NCBI GenBank assembly: GCA_024278565.1
Contig: JAJRSY010000117.1
Location: forward strand, 1-5,448
Source: Bacteroidota bacterium
GTDB lineage: Bacteria; Bacteroidota; Bacteroidia; Flavobacteriales; Flavobacteriaceae
Direction: 5' to 3'
Length of the DNA: 5,448 nt
The position numbers and the translations under genes are program-made. The notes below the pieces were generated by a model. It searched no databases and was not told where the DNA came from. It was given only the letters and a program-made list of their open reading frames with translations. Below are positions 1 through 5,448 of this stretch, piece by piece (position 1 is the stretch's first letter; every line of letters begins with the position of its first letter).

Positions 1-111
1 ACAAGAAATCACCGGCATTCGACAATGAATAAACTCATGACGGCCGTTAATACGTTTATGGTCAGTGTGTCACCTTTTCCAGGAACGTCAGTCCAGCTTG
101 TGAAAGGATAA
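1..111 (+). CDS. 3' end of an IS630-like transposase gene (partial)
   Basis: Frame 1 is open from the window edge to TAA at 109-111 and gives the last 36 residues of a protein. The fragment reads as a motif RNHRHSTMNKLM, a short helix, then SVSPFPG near the C-terminus. From memory, a basic N-H element followed by a helix and a 'PFPG' tail is typical of the C-terminal end of one branch of IS630 (DDE_3) transposases. No catalytic residue falls inside the window, so activity cannot be judged. The gene runs toward the truncated 3' end of hsdS, only 18 bases away, which fits an IS inserted in hsdS. The family call rests on a short tail only; another DDE transposase is possible. Confidence 0.55.
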   Translation, partial: TRNHRHSTMNKLMTAVNTFMVSVSPFPGTSVQLVKG

Positions 112-134
112 GATGGTCAGGGATTAGGATCAGT
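112..134. repeat. Probable outer end (terminal inverted repeat) of the IS630-like element
   Basis: This short non-coding stretch lies between the transposase stop and the point where hsdS homology ends. IS630 elements insert at TA dinucleotides. A TA occurs at 135-136 and another at 139-140, each a plausible target copy, so the outer border is placed near 134. The TGA that ends the hsdS frame (132-130) is then supplied by the IS tip. The matching repeat at the other end is outside the window, so the border is inferred. Confidence 0.4.
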
Positions 135-1194
135 TATTTAGCTTTTCTTCTGTCTTTATTAAACACAAGCTAACGAAAACACTAAACTCCCAATCCCAAT
201 CTATAACTCTTGAGACTCCAATCGTTCCATTTTTCGAGTAAAGAATATCTCCTTTTTCAGGATTACACCGCTTAATTAAATTTTTGTGCTCATGCTCAGG
301 GATATACTTTATGTTATTTTTGTTTATTTCTTCACCTGATGATTTAACAATATCTGTAACACGTAAAAATGGAACACCTTCACCTACATACGTTGGAGTA
401 AAATGTGCCCCGTCTATTATTTTGTTTGTAAAGAATTTTAGTTTTGAAACTTCCCAATGCTCTGGCACATCACCTAACCAATCCACGCCTGAGGGTTTGA
501 GTTTGGCGTTTTTATCAAGTCCTTTGGTGACGGTTTGGGTGATTACGGCGATGCGTTTTTCTTCGAGCTTTTCGATTAGGGCTTTTTTCTTTTCAATCAG
601 TTGATCGATTTGTTGGGTTTTGTAATCGAGGAAGGCGGTGATTTTTTGTTGTTCTTCAATTGGAGGCAGCCAAACATAGCTATCTTTTAAGATGCTTTGA
701 GTGATGCTAAATACTTTAACTCCTGAAACACTTTTCCGTATTTGTGAGCGATAGATGTCCGAGTCTAAAAAGTAAGCTAAAAATCTTGAGCTCTCTTCTC
801 CAGTTGGTCTAGCAATAACAGTATGATAACCAGAAAATGTAGGGGTTTCGCTATTCAGGTATGAAAAATTTCCTGAGCCTTCAATATCTTCGGATGTATC
901 AGCAAAAACAAAATCGCCAAAATTAAGTAGTGATGATGGCGATTGTTCTAAATAATCTTCTACTACACATTTTAAATCATGTTTTTCTGGCACTACCTCA
1001 AACCCATACTTAGAATGAATTTCACCATAATTAATACAAGGTATGCCTTTATCAACTAAATCTGACTTGGTAATACCCAGACCGCGCCCTAAAGAGAAAA
1101 GAAATCTAAACTTCGTCTGTTCCCAATGCGTTGGTACTTTATGAATGCTTTCTATCAGCGGCTTTGAATATTCACTATATTGTTTATACTGCAT
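130..1194 (-). CDS. hsdS: Type I restriction-modification specificity subunit HsdS, C-terminally truncated
   Basis: HsdS is the DNA-recognition subunit of type I R-M complexes (M2S methyltransferase, R2M2S nuclease). The 354 residues show a first target-recognition domain (about 20-177) that begins at VPTHWEQTKF. A central conserved region with a long helix follows (about 178-225: LPPIEEQQKITAFLD, then a Lys/Glu-rich heptad-like segment). A linker reaches GVDWLGDVPEHWEV, which starts the second domain. That domain stops after about 105 residues at KTEEKLNN. The rest of it and the second conserved helix, which together normally bring HsdS to roughly 400-450 residues, are missing. The cut coincides with an IS630-like end. 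The start chosen is ATG at 1194: it overlaps the hsdM stop as TGATG and sits 6 bases after GGAGGT. A TTG one codon upstream (1197) would be too close to that site. Recognition of the second half-site is probably lost. HsdS forms keeping one domain plus the central helix can dimerise in some systems, so it may not be dead. Confidence 0.9.
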   Translation of the reverse strand: MQYKQYSEYSKPLIESIHKVPTHWEQTKFRFLFSLGRGLGITKSDLVDKGIPCINYGEIHSKYGFEVVPEKHDLKCVVEDYLEQSPSSLLNFGDFVFADTSEDIEGSGNFSYLNSETPTFSGYHTVIARPTGEESSRFLAYFLDSDIYRSQIRKSVSGVKVFSITQSILKDSYVWLPPIEEQQKITAFLDYKTQQIDQLIEKKKALIEKLEEKRIAVITQTVTKGLDKNAKLKPSGVDWLGDVPEHWEVSKLKFFTNKIIDGAHFTPTYVGEGVPFLRVTDIVKSSGEEINKNNIKYIPEHEHKNLIKRCNPEKGDILYSKNGTIGVSRVIDWDWEFSVFVSLCLIKTEEKLNN

Positions 1195-3527
1195 CAAACC
1201 ACCTCCGCTAACATTTCCATAATTTCTTTCTCTAGCCCTTTAATATCAGCTTCAATATCAACCAACTCACGCGGGGGTTCGTATTCATAGAAATGGCGGT
1301 TAAACGGTATTTCATAACCGAGTTTGATTTTGCTGTGATCTATCCAGGCATCGGGGCGGTATGGCAGCACTTCAACTTTTAAGTATTGTTCGCAGTGTTC
1401 TTGTACTAAGGCTAATAACGCTGACTTATCGACTTTGCCTTTATTGGTGCCTTTGTTTTCATAATCTAATGGCAGCGGTAAGGTGATGTCTTTTGGCAGG
1501 GGTACATTTTCAGTATCGCGTAATTCACCATCGGCTTCGACGTTGCCTTTGCTGTCTTTACACACATCAGCCGTTGGGTCTTTTTCTGCAAGGCTTGCCG
1601 GTGCAAGTAAGGCTTTTTTCAAAGCGGCATCGAATTTAATTTCGGCTGCTTCAAACACGGGTTTGATAATGGCTTCGAATGCATCGCGGTTTTTAATCAG
1701 CGCTTTGCCCTCTAGTTTTTTCTGACATTGTTTTAATACATCTTCTATTGCCGTTTGTTGTGTCTGCCCTGCCTTTATTTCTTTGCTTGCTTCGGCTTTG
1801 TTTTTGCGTTTTTTGCTGGTGGCTAAGCCTATAAAATAAGCACTTTCTTTGAAGGCATTAATACGTTCTTCATTAACGGTGAAATTTAAACGTAGCGGGC
1901 GCTCTACGGTCATTTTTATATAACCGAAATCCTGGTTATCAAATACTTTGCTCACCGTTACCACCTTGCTCATGTCGCGGGCTTTCTTTTTTGGCAGTTC
2001 AATATTGGTGTTGATGTCGGCCAGCGTCATGCTTTGCTCTTTGAAGGCAGCGTAAATTTGGGTGAGCAGCTTGATGTGGTCTGGCTCGTTTTTGTTTGTT
2101 TCTGATGCGCCTTCACCAATTTTTTTGCGTTTATCGCCGAGGGACTTTTTCATCTTCCAGGCGAAGTCAGTGCCATTAATTAATTGCACTTTACCACGAC
2201 GATCATGGCTGTTATTGCTGCCATCGGATTTACGGTTGGTAACAATCCAGATATAGGTAAAAATACCGGTGTTATAAAACAGTTGGTCGGGTAAGGCGAC
2301 AATGGCTTCTAACATGTCGTTTTCGATGATGTAACGGCGAATATTGCTTTCGCCACTGCCTGCATCGCCGGTAAATAAAGGTGAGCCATTAAAGACGATG
2401 GCAATGCGTGAGCCATTGGCGGCTTCTTCACCTTCACGATGTAGCGGGTAGCTTGCGGGTGGGTTTTGCGTTTTCGACATCATGTGCAATAGAAATAACA
2501 AGGCACCGTCATTAATGCGTGGCAAGCCCGGGCCGAAGCGACCGCTAAAGCCAAACTTTTCATGCTCATTAGTGACGTAGTCTTTTTCGGGTTTCCACTC
2601 CACACCAAAGGGTGGGTTGGCCGCCATGTAATCAAACATTTCATTGGGGTGGCCATCACCATCCACGCGGTCATCCCGGTCTATGCCGGTACCCAAGGTA
2701 TCACCAAAGGCGATATTGTTGGCTTCTTCGCCTTTTATCATTAAATCGGAACCACAGATAGCGTAGGATTCTGGGTTATATTCCTGACCGAAAAGCTCAA
2801 CATGCGCGTTGGTATTTTGGTCTTTAATTTCTTTTTCTGATTCTGACAAGATGCCACCGGTACCGCAGGCAGGGTCGTAGATTCTAATGCGCTTACCCGC
2901 CGTGTAGATTTGCTCTTCACCGGTGAATAATAGGTTCACTATGAGCTTAACCACTTCACGCGGGGTAAAGTGATCTCCTGCTTCCTGATTAGCTTGTTCG
3001 TTGAAGCGCCTAACAAGGTCTTCAAAGATGTAGCCCATATCCATATTTTCAATTTTGTCGGGATGGAAATCGACACCCGCGATTTTTTCAAATACCTGAA
3101 ACAGGCGGTTGGCTTCTTCGAGGCGTTCAATTTCTTGATCGAAACGGAATCTTTCTAATATTTCACGTGCACGAGTGGAGAAACCGGCAATGTATTTAAG
3201 CAAGTTGGATGCAAGGTTATCTGGGTCACCCTTTAGTTTTTCGAAGGTGAAGCCACTGATGTTAAAGAACTGTTGCTTGAACTTTTTGAAAATGAGCTTT
3301 TCAATTGTTTGATTGCCGTTTTTTTTGTCTTTATATTTTGGGTAAAGTTTTTCGTATTCTGCTTTAACCTTATCAGCATCTTTTTCTAGTACACAATCTA
3401 AGCGACGTAATACAGTGAATGGGATCATCACCCTGCGGTATTGGGCGGGTAGGTACGGGCCGCGTAGTAAGTTGGCGATATCCCAGATAAGGTCGGAGTT
3501 TGTTTTAATTTCTGTTTGATTTTTCAT
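1194..3527 (-). CDS. hsdM: Type I restriction-modification DNA methyltransferase subunit HsdM
   Basis: This is the modification subunit of a type I R-M system; it transfers a methyl group from SAM to N6 of adenine in the target chosen by HsdS. The 777 residues begin with an HsdM N-terminal helical domain (about 10-150, LIWDIANLLRG and MIPFTVLRRLD). The methyltransferase core follows: GDHFTPREVV (184-193), SAM-binding motif I DPACGTGG (218-225), FGQEYNPESYAI (246-257) and catalytic motif IV NPPF (304-307). LPDQLFYNTGIFTYIWI (412-428) is also typical. Residues from about 540 to 777 form a long C-terminal region with a charged linker (KKRKNK near 572) and the ending LGYEIPFNRHFYEYEPPRE. This makes it one of the long HsdM forms rather than the roughly 500-residue type. 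ATG at 3527 lies 6 bases after the abi stop, with only a weak A-rich ribosome site, so translational coupling to abi is likely. The stop overlaps the hsdS start. The reading frame is intact. Confidence 0.97.
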   Translation of the reverse strand: MKNQTEIKTNSDLIWDIANLLRGPYLPAQYRRVMIPFTVLRRLDCVLEKDADKVKAEYEKLYPKYKDKKNGNQTIEKLIFKKFKQQFFNISGFTFEKLKGDPDNLASNLLKYIAGFSTRAREILERFRFDQEIERLEEANRLFQVFEKIAGVDFHPDKIENMDMGYIFEDLVRRFNEQANQEAGDHFTPREVVKLIVNLLFTGEEQIYTAGKRIRIYDPACGTGGILSESEKEIKDQNTNAHVELFGQEYNPESYAICGSDLMIKGEEANNIAFGDTLGTGIDRDDRVDGDGHPNEMFDYMAANPPFGVEWKPEKDYVTNEHEKFGFSGRFGPGLPRINDGALLFLLHMMSKTQNPPASYPLHREGEEAANGSRIAIVFNGSPLFTGDAGSGESNIRRYIIENDMLEAIVALPDQLFYNTGIFTYIWIVTNRKSDGSNNSHDRRGKVQLINGTDFAWKMKKSLGDKRKKIGEGASETNKNEPDHIKLLTQIYAAFKEQSMTLADINTNIELPKKKARDMSKVVTVSKVFDNQDFGYIKMTVERPLRLNFTVNEERINAFKESAYFIGLATSKKRKNKAEASKEIKAGQTQQTAIEDVLKQCQKKLEGKALIKNRDAFEAIIKPVFEAAEIKFDAALKKALLAPASLAEKDPTADVCKDSKGNVEADGELRDTENVPLPKDITLPLPLDYENKGTNKGKVDKSALLALVQEHCEQYLKVEVLPYRPDAWIDHSKIKLGYEIPFNRHFYEYEPPRELVDIEADIKGLEKEIMEMLAEVV

Positions 3528-3533
3528 TATTTT

Positions 3534-4451
3534 TTATTCTTTGTTTGGATTCCAGTTTTCGTCATTCCATATTGTCATTTTATCCCAACCATCAGGAAAA
3601 CCCATTACGGTTAAGTTAACTTCATTGTGCTCTTTAAGTAACTCGGTTAACCGTGTTTCCCATTTAGAACCTGGGCAAACGATAGTCATCATATAACGCA
3701 TAAGCACTAATGTGTTGTAGATGTTTCTGGGGGCTTGGCGGTTAAAAAACGGTTGTAAACATGCTGGCTTTTTCTTTGGTAGACGTACTGTAATCGTAAA
3801 ACGCCTGTTCCAAATACGGCTATGGTGTGCACACAAGTTTCTAACATGGCTTAAGTGATGTAAAAAAGATGTTAATATTTTTTCATCAAAGTTATATTCA
3901 TTGGCAATTAAATTTCGGTCTTGCGGTTGCTTTAGATTTTGATAAAACGTTGATAAATGCCCTAGTGACATTATTTCACAAACTACCCATAAGGGTGGCA
4001 TTGCGGGTTCGTCGTATGTTTTTCGATAGTGCTCTATGAATGTTTCATGGCTGCGTTTGTATTCTTGTTCTAATGTTCTAATGCAGCGGTCATATTTATT
4101 AGTATTTTGAAAAAGGTTTTTATCTAAGTGTGCGTGTGAGCCATACTGATGAGACAAGTGATACGCCCATTGAGTACGAATAGAAACCTCAATTCGCTCT
4201 ATGGCATCCATTAACAATAAACGCAATTTTCGGTCAAACAGATATAAATTGAGTACTTGTTCAAAGCTTGTACCCGCTTTGAATTGATGACCGGCCTCTT
4301 CCTGAAAAGGAAGCATGTAACCACTAAGGCGATAGTAATTTAGGTGGTAAAGATAGTGTGCAGCTCTCTCTCGATCTGATATATCTAAACCACGGGATAG
4401 CAAAAGTTCGAGTTGTTTGTCGATACTGAGTGGCGGCTTGTTATATTTCAA
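3534..4451 (-). CDS. Abi_2 family (AbiD/AbiF-like) abortive infection protein, HEPN RNase fold
   Basis: Members of this family protect a population by halting infected cells. They belong to the HEPN superfamily of RNA-cutting proteins, whose active site is R-x4-6-H. The 305-residue product (numbered from the TTG start) carries the usual family blocks in order: KYNKPPLSI (2-10), HYLYHLNYYRLSGYMLPF (32-49), a helix RKLRLLLMDAIERIEVSIR (74-92), MPPLWVVCEIMSLGHLS (151-167) and RNLCAHHSRIWNR, where Arg204 and His209 form an R-x4-H motif. The frame stays open upstream to ATG 4490 (318 residues), but the 13 extra residues have no family character, have no ribosome site and fall in a hairpin with a U-run. 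TTG at 4451 lies 9 bases after GGGG and starts exactly at the family's usual N-terminus, so it is preferred at moderate confidence. Stop TAA is 6 bases from hsdM, indicating one operon. Substrate and trigger are unknown. Confidence 0.9.
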   Translation of the reverse strand: MKYNKPPLSIDKQLELLLSRGLDISDRERAAHYLYHLNYYRLSGYMLPFQEEAGHQFKAGTSFEQVLNLYLFDRKLRLLLMDAIERIEVSIRTQWAYHLSHQYGSHAHLDKNLFQNTNKYDRCIRTLEQEYKRSHETFIEHYRKTYDEPAMPPLWVVCEIMSLGHLSTFYQNLKQPQDRNLIANEYNFDEKILTSFLHHLSHVRNLCAHHSRIWNRRFTITVRLPKKKPACLQPFFNRQAPRNIYNTLVLMRYMMTIVCPGSKWETRLTELLKEHNEVNLTVMGFPDGWDKMTIWNDENWNPNKE

Positions 4452-4464
4452 TTTACAAAGCCCC

Positions 4465-4517
4465 AAAAAAGTAACCCGCCTGGTGCGCATCGTAGAGAGG
4501 CGTGGCGGGTGTTGTTG
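4465..4517 (-). ncRNA. Candidate small structured RNA upstream of the Abi_2 gene (abiF-RNA-like position)
   Basis: Downstream of the promoter at 4551-4524 the expected transcript begins near 4517. After a short A/C-rich unpaired leader it forms a perfect 7-bp GC-rich stem: ACCCGCC at 4510-4504 pairs with GGCGGGT at 4480-4474 around a 23-nt loop. Three bases later there is a run of six U (4470-4465). Promoter, stem and U-run fit a short RNA of about 53 nt ending just before the Abi_2 ribosome site. From literature memory, a conserved 'abiF RNA' occurs next to such genes and AbiF-type HEPN RNases are controlled by a small RNA. Whether this sequence matches that motif cannot be judged here. Alternatives are a simple attenuator in the abi leader, or coding sequence if ATG 4490 is used. 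Confidence 0.5.
4474..4510 (-). terminator. Terminator-like hairpin: 7-bp inverted repeat followed by a U-run
   Basis: ACCCGCC and GGCGGGT are exact reverse complements with a 23-base loop. On the minus strand the second arm is followed by TAC and then TTTTTT (4470-4465). This resembles a factor-independent terminator with an unusually large loop. It could end the candidate small RNA, or partly attenuate transcription into abi-hsdM-hsdS. On the plus strand the same stem is followed only by a GTT-rich stretch, so it is weaker in that direction. Confidence 0.45.
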
Positions 4518-4523
4518 TTTGTT

Positions 4524-4551
4524 ATTATAAGGCTCATTTCAATAATTGCAA
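4524..4551 (-). promoter_or_regulatory. Sigma70-type promoter for the small RNA / abi-hsdM-hsdS operon
   Basis: On the minus strand, TTGCAA (4551-4546; four of six consensus bases) is followed after 16 bases by a perfect TATAAT (4529-4524). This places a transcription start near 4517. It is the best promoter-like sequence I found in the window. No comparable signal was noticed between abi and hsdM, so it probably drives the hairpin RNA, abi and the R-M genes. Confidence 0.6.
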
Positions 4552-4635
4552 ATTTTTATAGTTATTCTTTTAATATTTTATAGCCAGAATACCATATTTG
4601 ATGTCCGTGTTGGCTCGCTGTATTTTGGTAATTTT

Positions 4636-5091
4636 TCACATATATCCTTTCACCCACTTGCCATATTCCTCTATACCAAGAAAACGAACATATGAGGTCA
4701 TTATTTCACTAAATTCAGGCGTATATTTGTATGCAGATAGGTTTTTATGTATATGTTCGTGTTCTTTTAGGCCTAAAGTACTAAAACCCAGGTGAAGATT
4801 AAAGTCGGATGAATAAAGTGCCTCAAGAGTCTTGTGTACATCACGAGCACGCTGGACAGACTGTTCTCGTGATAAATTTTGAAAGCCAAATATTCTGGAA
4901 AAATTTGAAATATTATATATATCTCCTCCCAATTTATCTAAGACAAGTGAAAATTGTTTATCGAAAAGATAAGCATCCGACTCTATTTTTTGCTTCCAAC
5001 GTTTTAGCACGTACTCAGCAGAAGAATCAAAACGAATATCAAAAACTAATGGATCAATGACGATTTCATCGTCTCGAATACTATACGGCAT
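4636..5091 (-). CDS. Hypothetical protein, 151 residues, unrecognised
   Basis: I do not recognise a family. The product is a soluble, charged protein of 151 residues with no signal peptide or membrane segment and no obvious catalytic motif. It begins MPYSIRDDEIVIDPLVFDIRF (acidic with beta-strand character), and the rest looks mainly helical (WKQKIESDAYLFDK, REQSVQRARDVHKTLEALY). A His-rich stretch, HEHIHKN, lies at about 111-117. ATG at 5091 is preceded by AAGGAAG with 8 bases between AAGGA and the start, a good ribosome site. A possible -10 TATAGT with an upstream TG lies at 5118-5113, inside the integrase remnant, with no clear -35. It ends about 120 bases before the Abi_2 promoter. Its place between an integrase fragment and defence genes suggests island cargo. 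A role as a defence gene or partner is conjecture. Confidence 0.7.
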   Translation of the reverse strand: MPYSIRDDEIVIDPLVFDIRFDSSAEYVLKRWKQKIESDAYLFDKQFSLVLDKLGGDIYNISNFSRIFGFQNLSREQSVQRARDVHKTLEALYSSDFNLHLGFSTLGLKEHEHIHKNLSAYKYTPEFSEIMTSYVRFLGIEEYGKWVKGYM

Positions 5092-5108
5092 TACTGTCTT
5101 CCTTATTT

Positions 5109-5279
5109 TTATACTATAATCAGAATATAGCCTTTATATGAATCAAGTACCGTTAAAAATGAAGGTAGCTTATCGAGTTTTATTGATTTCCTATGTTGAA
5201 CTTTGCGAGTTTTAATAACACCTTCAAGCCCATCCGCAACGTTATATTTAAGAATACCTGTTTGCACGGCATAACCGGC
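5109..5279 (-). pseudogene. Fragment of a P4-type tyrosine recombinase (phage/island integrase)
   Basis: A minus-strand frame ending at TAA 5111-5109 encodes about 56 residues that read like the core-binding domain of P4-family integrases: GYAVQTGILKYNVADGLEGV, then KTRKVQHRKS, then KLPSFLTVLDSYKGYIL. In intact relatives the same blocks appear as 'YAvatGrieyNPa.dLkg', a basic 'k.vkHr.al' stretch and 'elp.fL..Ld.Y.G', followed by the catalytic domain. Here the frame stops right after the Tyr-Gly block, so the catalytic Arg, His and Tyr residues are all absent. On the upstream side the similarity stops at the border of an IS3-like element, and reading further meets a TAG at 5303-5301. It is broken at both ends and certainly inactive. 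It marks the neighbourhood as an integrative element. Confidence 0.7.
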
Positions 5280-5313
5280 GTTTTTCAAGACAGTTGTCGC
5301 CTAAAGGTTAAAA
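5280..5313 (-). repeat. Probable 3' non-coding tip / terminal inverted repeat of the IS3-like element
   Basis: This is the non-coding stretch between the transposase stop and the point where integrase similarity begins. Read outward on the minus strand it contains GGCGACAACTGTCTTGAAAA, which looks like IS3-group terminal repeats containing 'GACAACT..CTTGA' that I recall. The exact outer base (about 5277-5280) cannot be fixed without the other end of the element, which is outside the window. Confidence 0.4.
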
Positions 5314-5448
5314 TTATGCCGCCACGTTCTTCTCGTTTTCCGGGTTAAGATAAACTTCGCTTATCTCATCCCAGTTTCGTATTTCACCACTCCAGCGTTC
5401 AGGGTTTTTTAATTTTGCCTGTTGATAAACCTGTTTACGCCGGGCTAA
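5314..5448 (-). CDS. C-terminal part of an IS3-like integrase-core transposase (partial)
   Basis: A minus-strand frame is open from the window edge to TAA 5316-5314 and gives 44 residues. Motifs are ARRKQVYQQAKLKNPERWSG, then RNWDEISEVYLNPE, ending KNVAA. The arrangement 'A..kNPeRWSg..RNW.pi.eV.LNPe' is the familiar C-terminus of one group of IS3/rve-type transposases, just after the integrase core. The DDE residues lie outside the window, so completeness is unknown. The gene points toward the integrase remnant and its tip appears to interrupt it. IS3 family is the favoured call; another rve transposase family is possible. Confidence 0.65.
   Translation of the reverse strand, partial: LARRKQVYQQAKLKNPERWSGEIRNWDEISEVYLNPENEKNVAA

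Noticed and set aside
284..604. 106-codon open frame on the plus strand
   Set aside because: It lies entirely opposite hsdS, whose protein matches known domains. The translated product is low-complexity and has no recognisable family.
1192..1197. TTG at 1197 as the hsdS start
   Set aside because: It sits only 3 bases after GGAGGT. ATG 1194 has better spacing and forms the usual stop-start overlap with hsdM.
1483..3158. Several 60-80 codon open frames on both strands within hsdM
   Set aside because: They are shadows of a strongly recognised gene, with no ribosome sites worth noting and no family resemblance.
4474..4510. Hairpin considered as an integron attC site or a REP-type repeat
   Set aside because: No GTTRRRY/RYYYAAC core pair is present, no second copy is seen in the window, and the U-run plus promoter favour an RNA element.
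4598..5060. Plus-strand frames of 65 and 83 codons opposite the 151-residue gene
   Set aside because: The minus-strand frame is longer, has a proper ribosome site and follows the strand of the neighbours. The plus-strand products look like random translation.
1..5448. CRISPR array, tRNA or rRNA genes, tandem repeats
   Set aside because: No regularly spaced repeats, cloverleaf-like sequence or rRNA-like stretch was noticed on either strand.

Overview
The window reads as a worn-down defence island on a chromosomal genomic island. The moderate GC, the P4-type integrase remnant and the style of the restriction and IS genes suggest a gammaproteobacterium, possibly marine. That taxonomic guess rests on general character only; no rRNA or housekeeping gene is present to test it.

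All main genes lie on the minus strand and are read right to left. At the right edge (5448-5314) is the last 44 codons of an IS3-like integrase-core transposase. Its outer end abuts a fragment of a P4-type tyrosine recombinase (about 5279-5109). The fragment keeps only part of the core-binding domain and stops before the catalytic domain. Next comes an intact, unrecognised 151-residue gene (5091-4636). After about 120 bases there is a good sigma70-type promoter (4551-4524), a compact hairpin followed by a U-run (4510-4465), and an Abi_2 / AbiD-AbiF-like HEPN protein gene (to 3534). The genes hsdM (3527-1194) and hsdS (1194-130) of a type I restriction-modification system follow with almost no spacing, so abi-hsdM-hsdS looks like one operon. 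hsdS is cut short inside its second target-recognition domain. Directly beyond the cut is the 3' end of a convergent IS630-like transposase gene (1-111, plus strand). No hsdR is present in the window; if it exists it probably lies beyond the left-hand IS.

The most interesting element is the promoter-hairpin-U-run unit just upstream of the Abi_2 gene. It looks like a short (about 50 nt) non-coding RNA gene rather than part of the protein, and the longest reading of the Abi ORF would place its ATG inside the hairpin. HEPN RNases of the AbiF type are known to be paired with a small structured RNA, so this could be an RNA-controlled RNase, here placed at the head of a type I R-M operon. The two IS ends and the broken integrase suggest the island is now immobile and its R-M system is altered or inactive.
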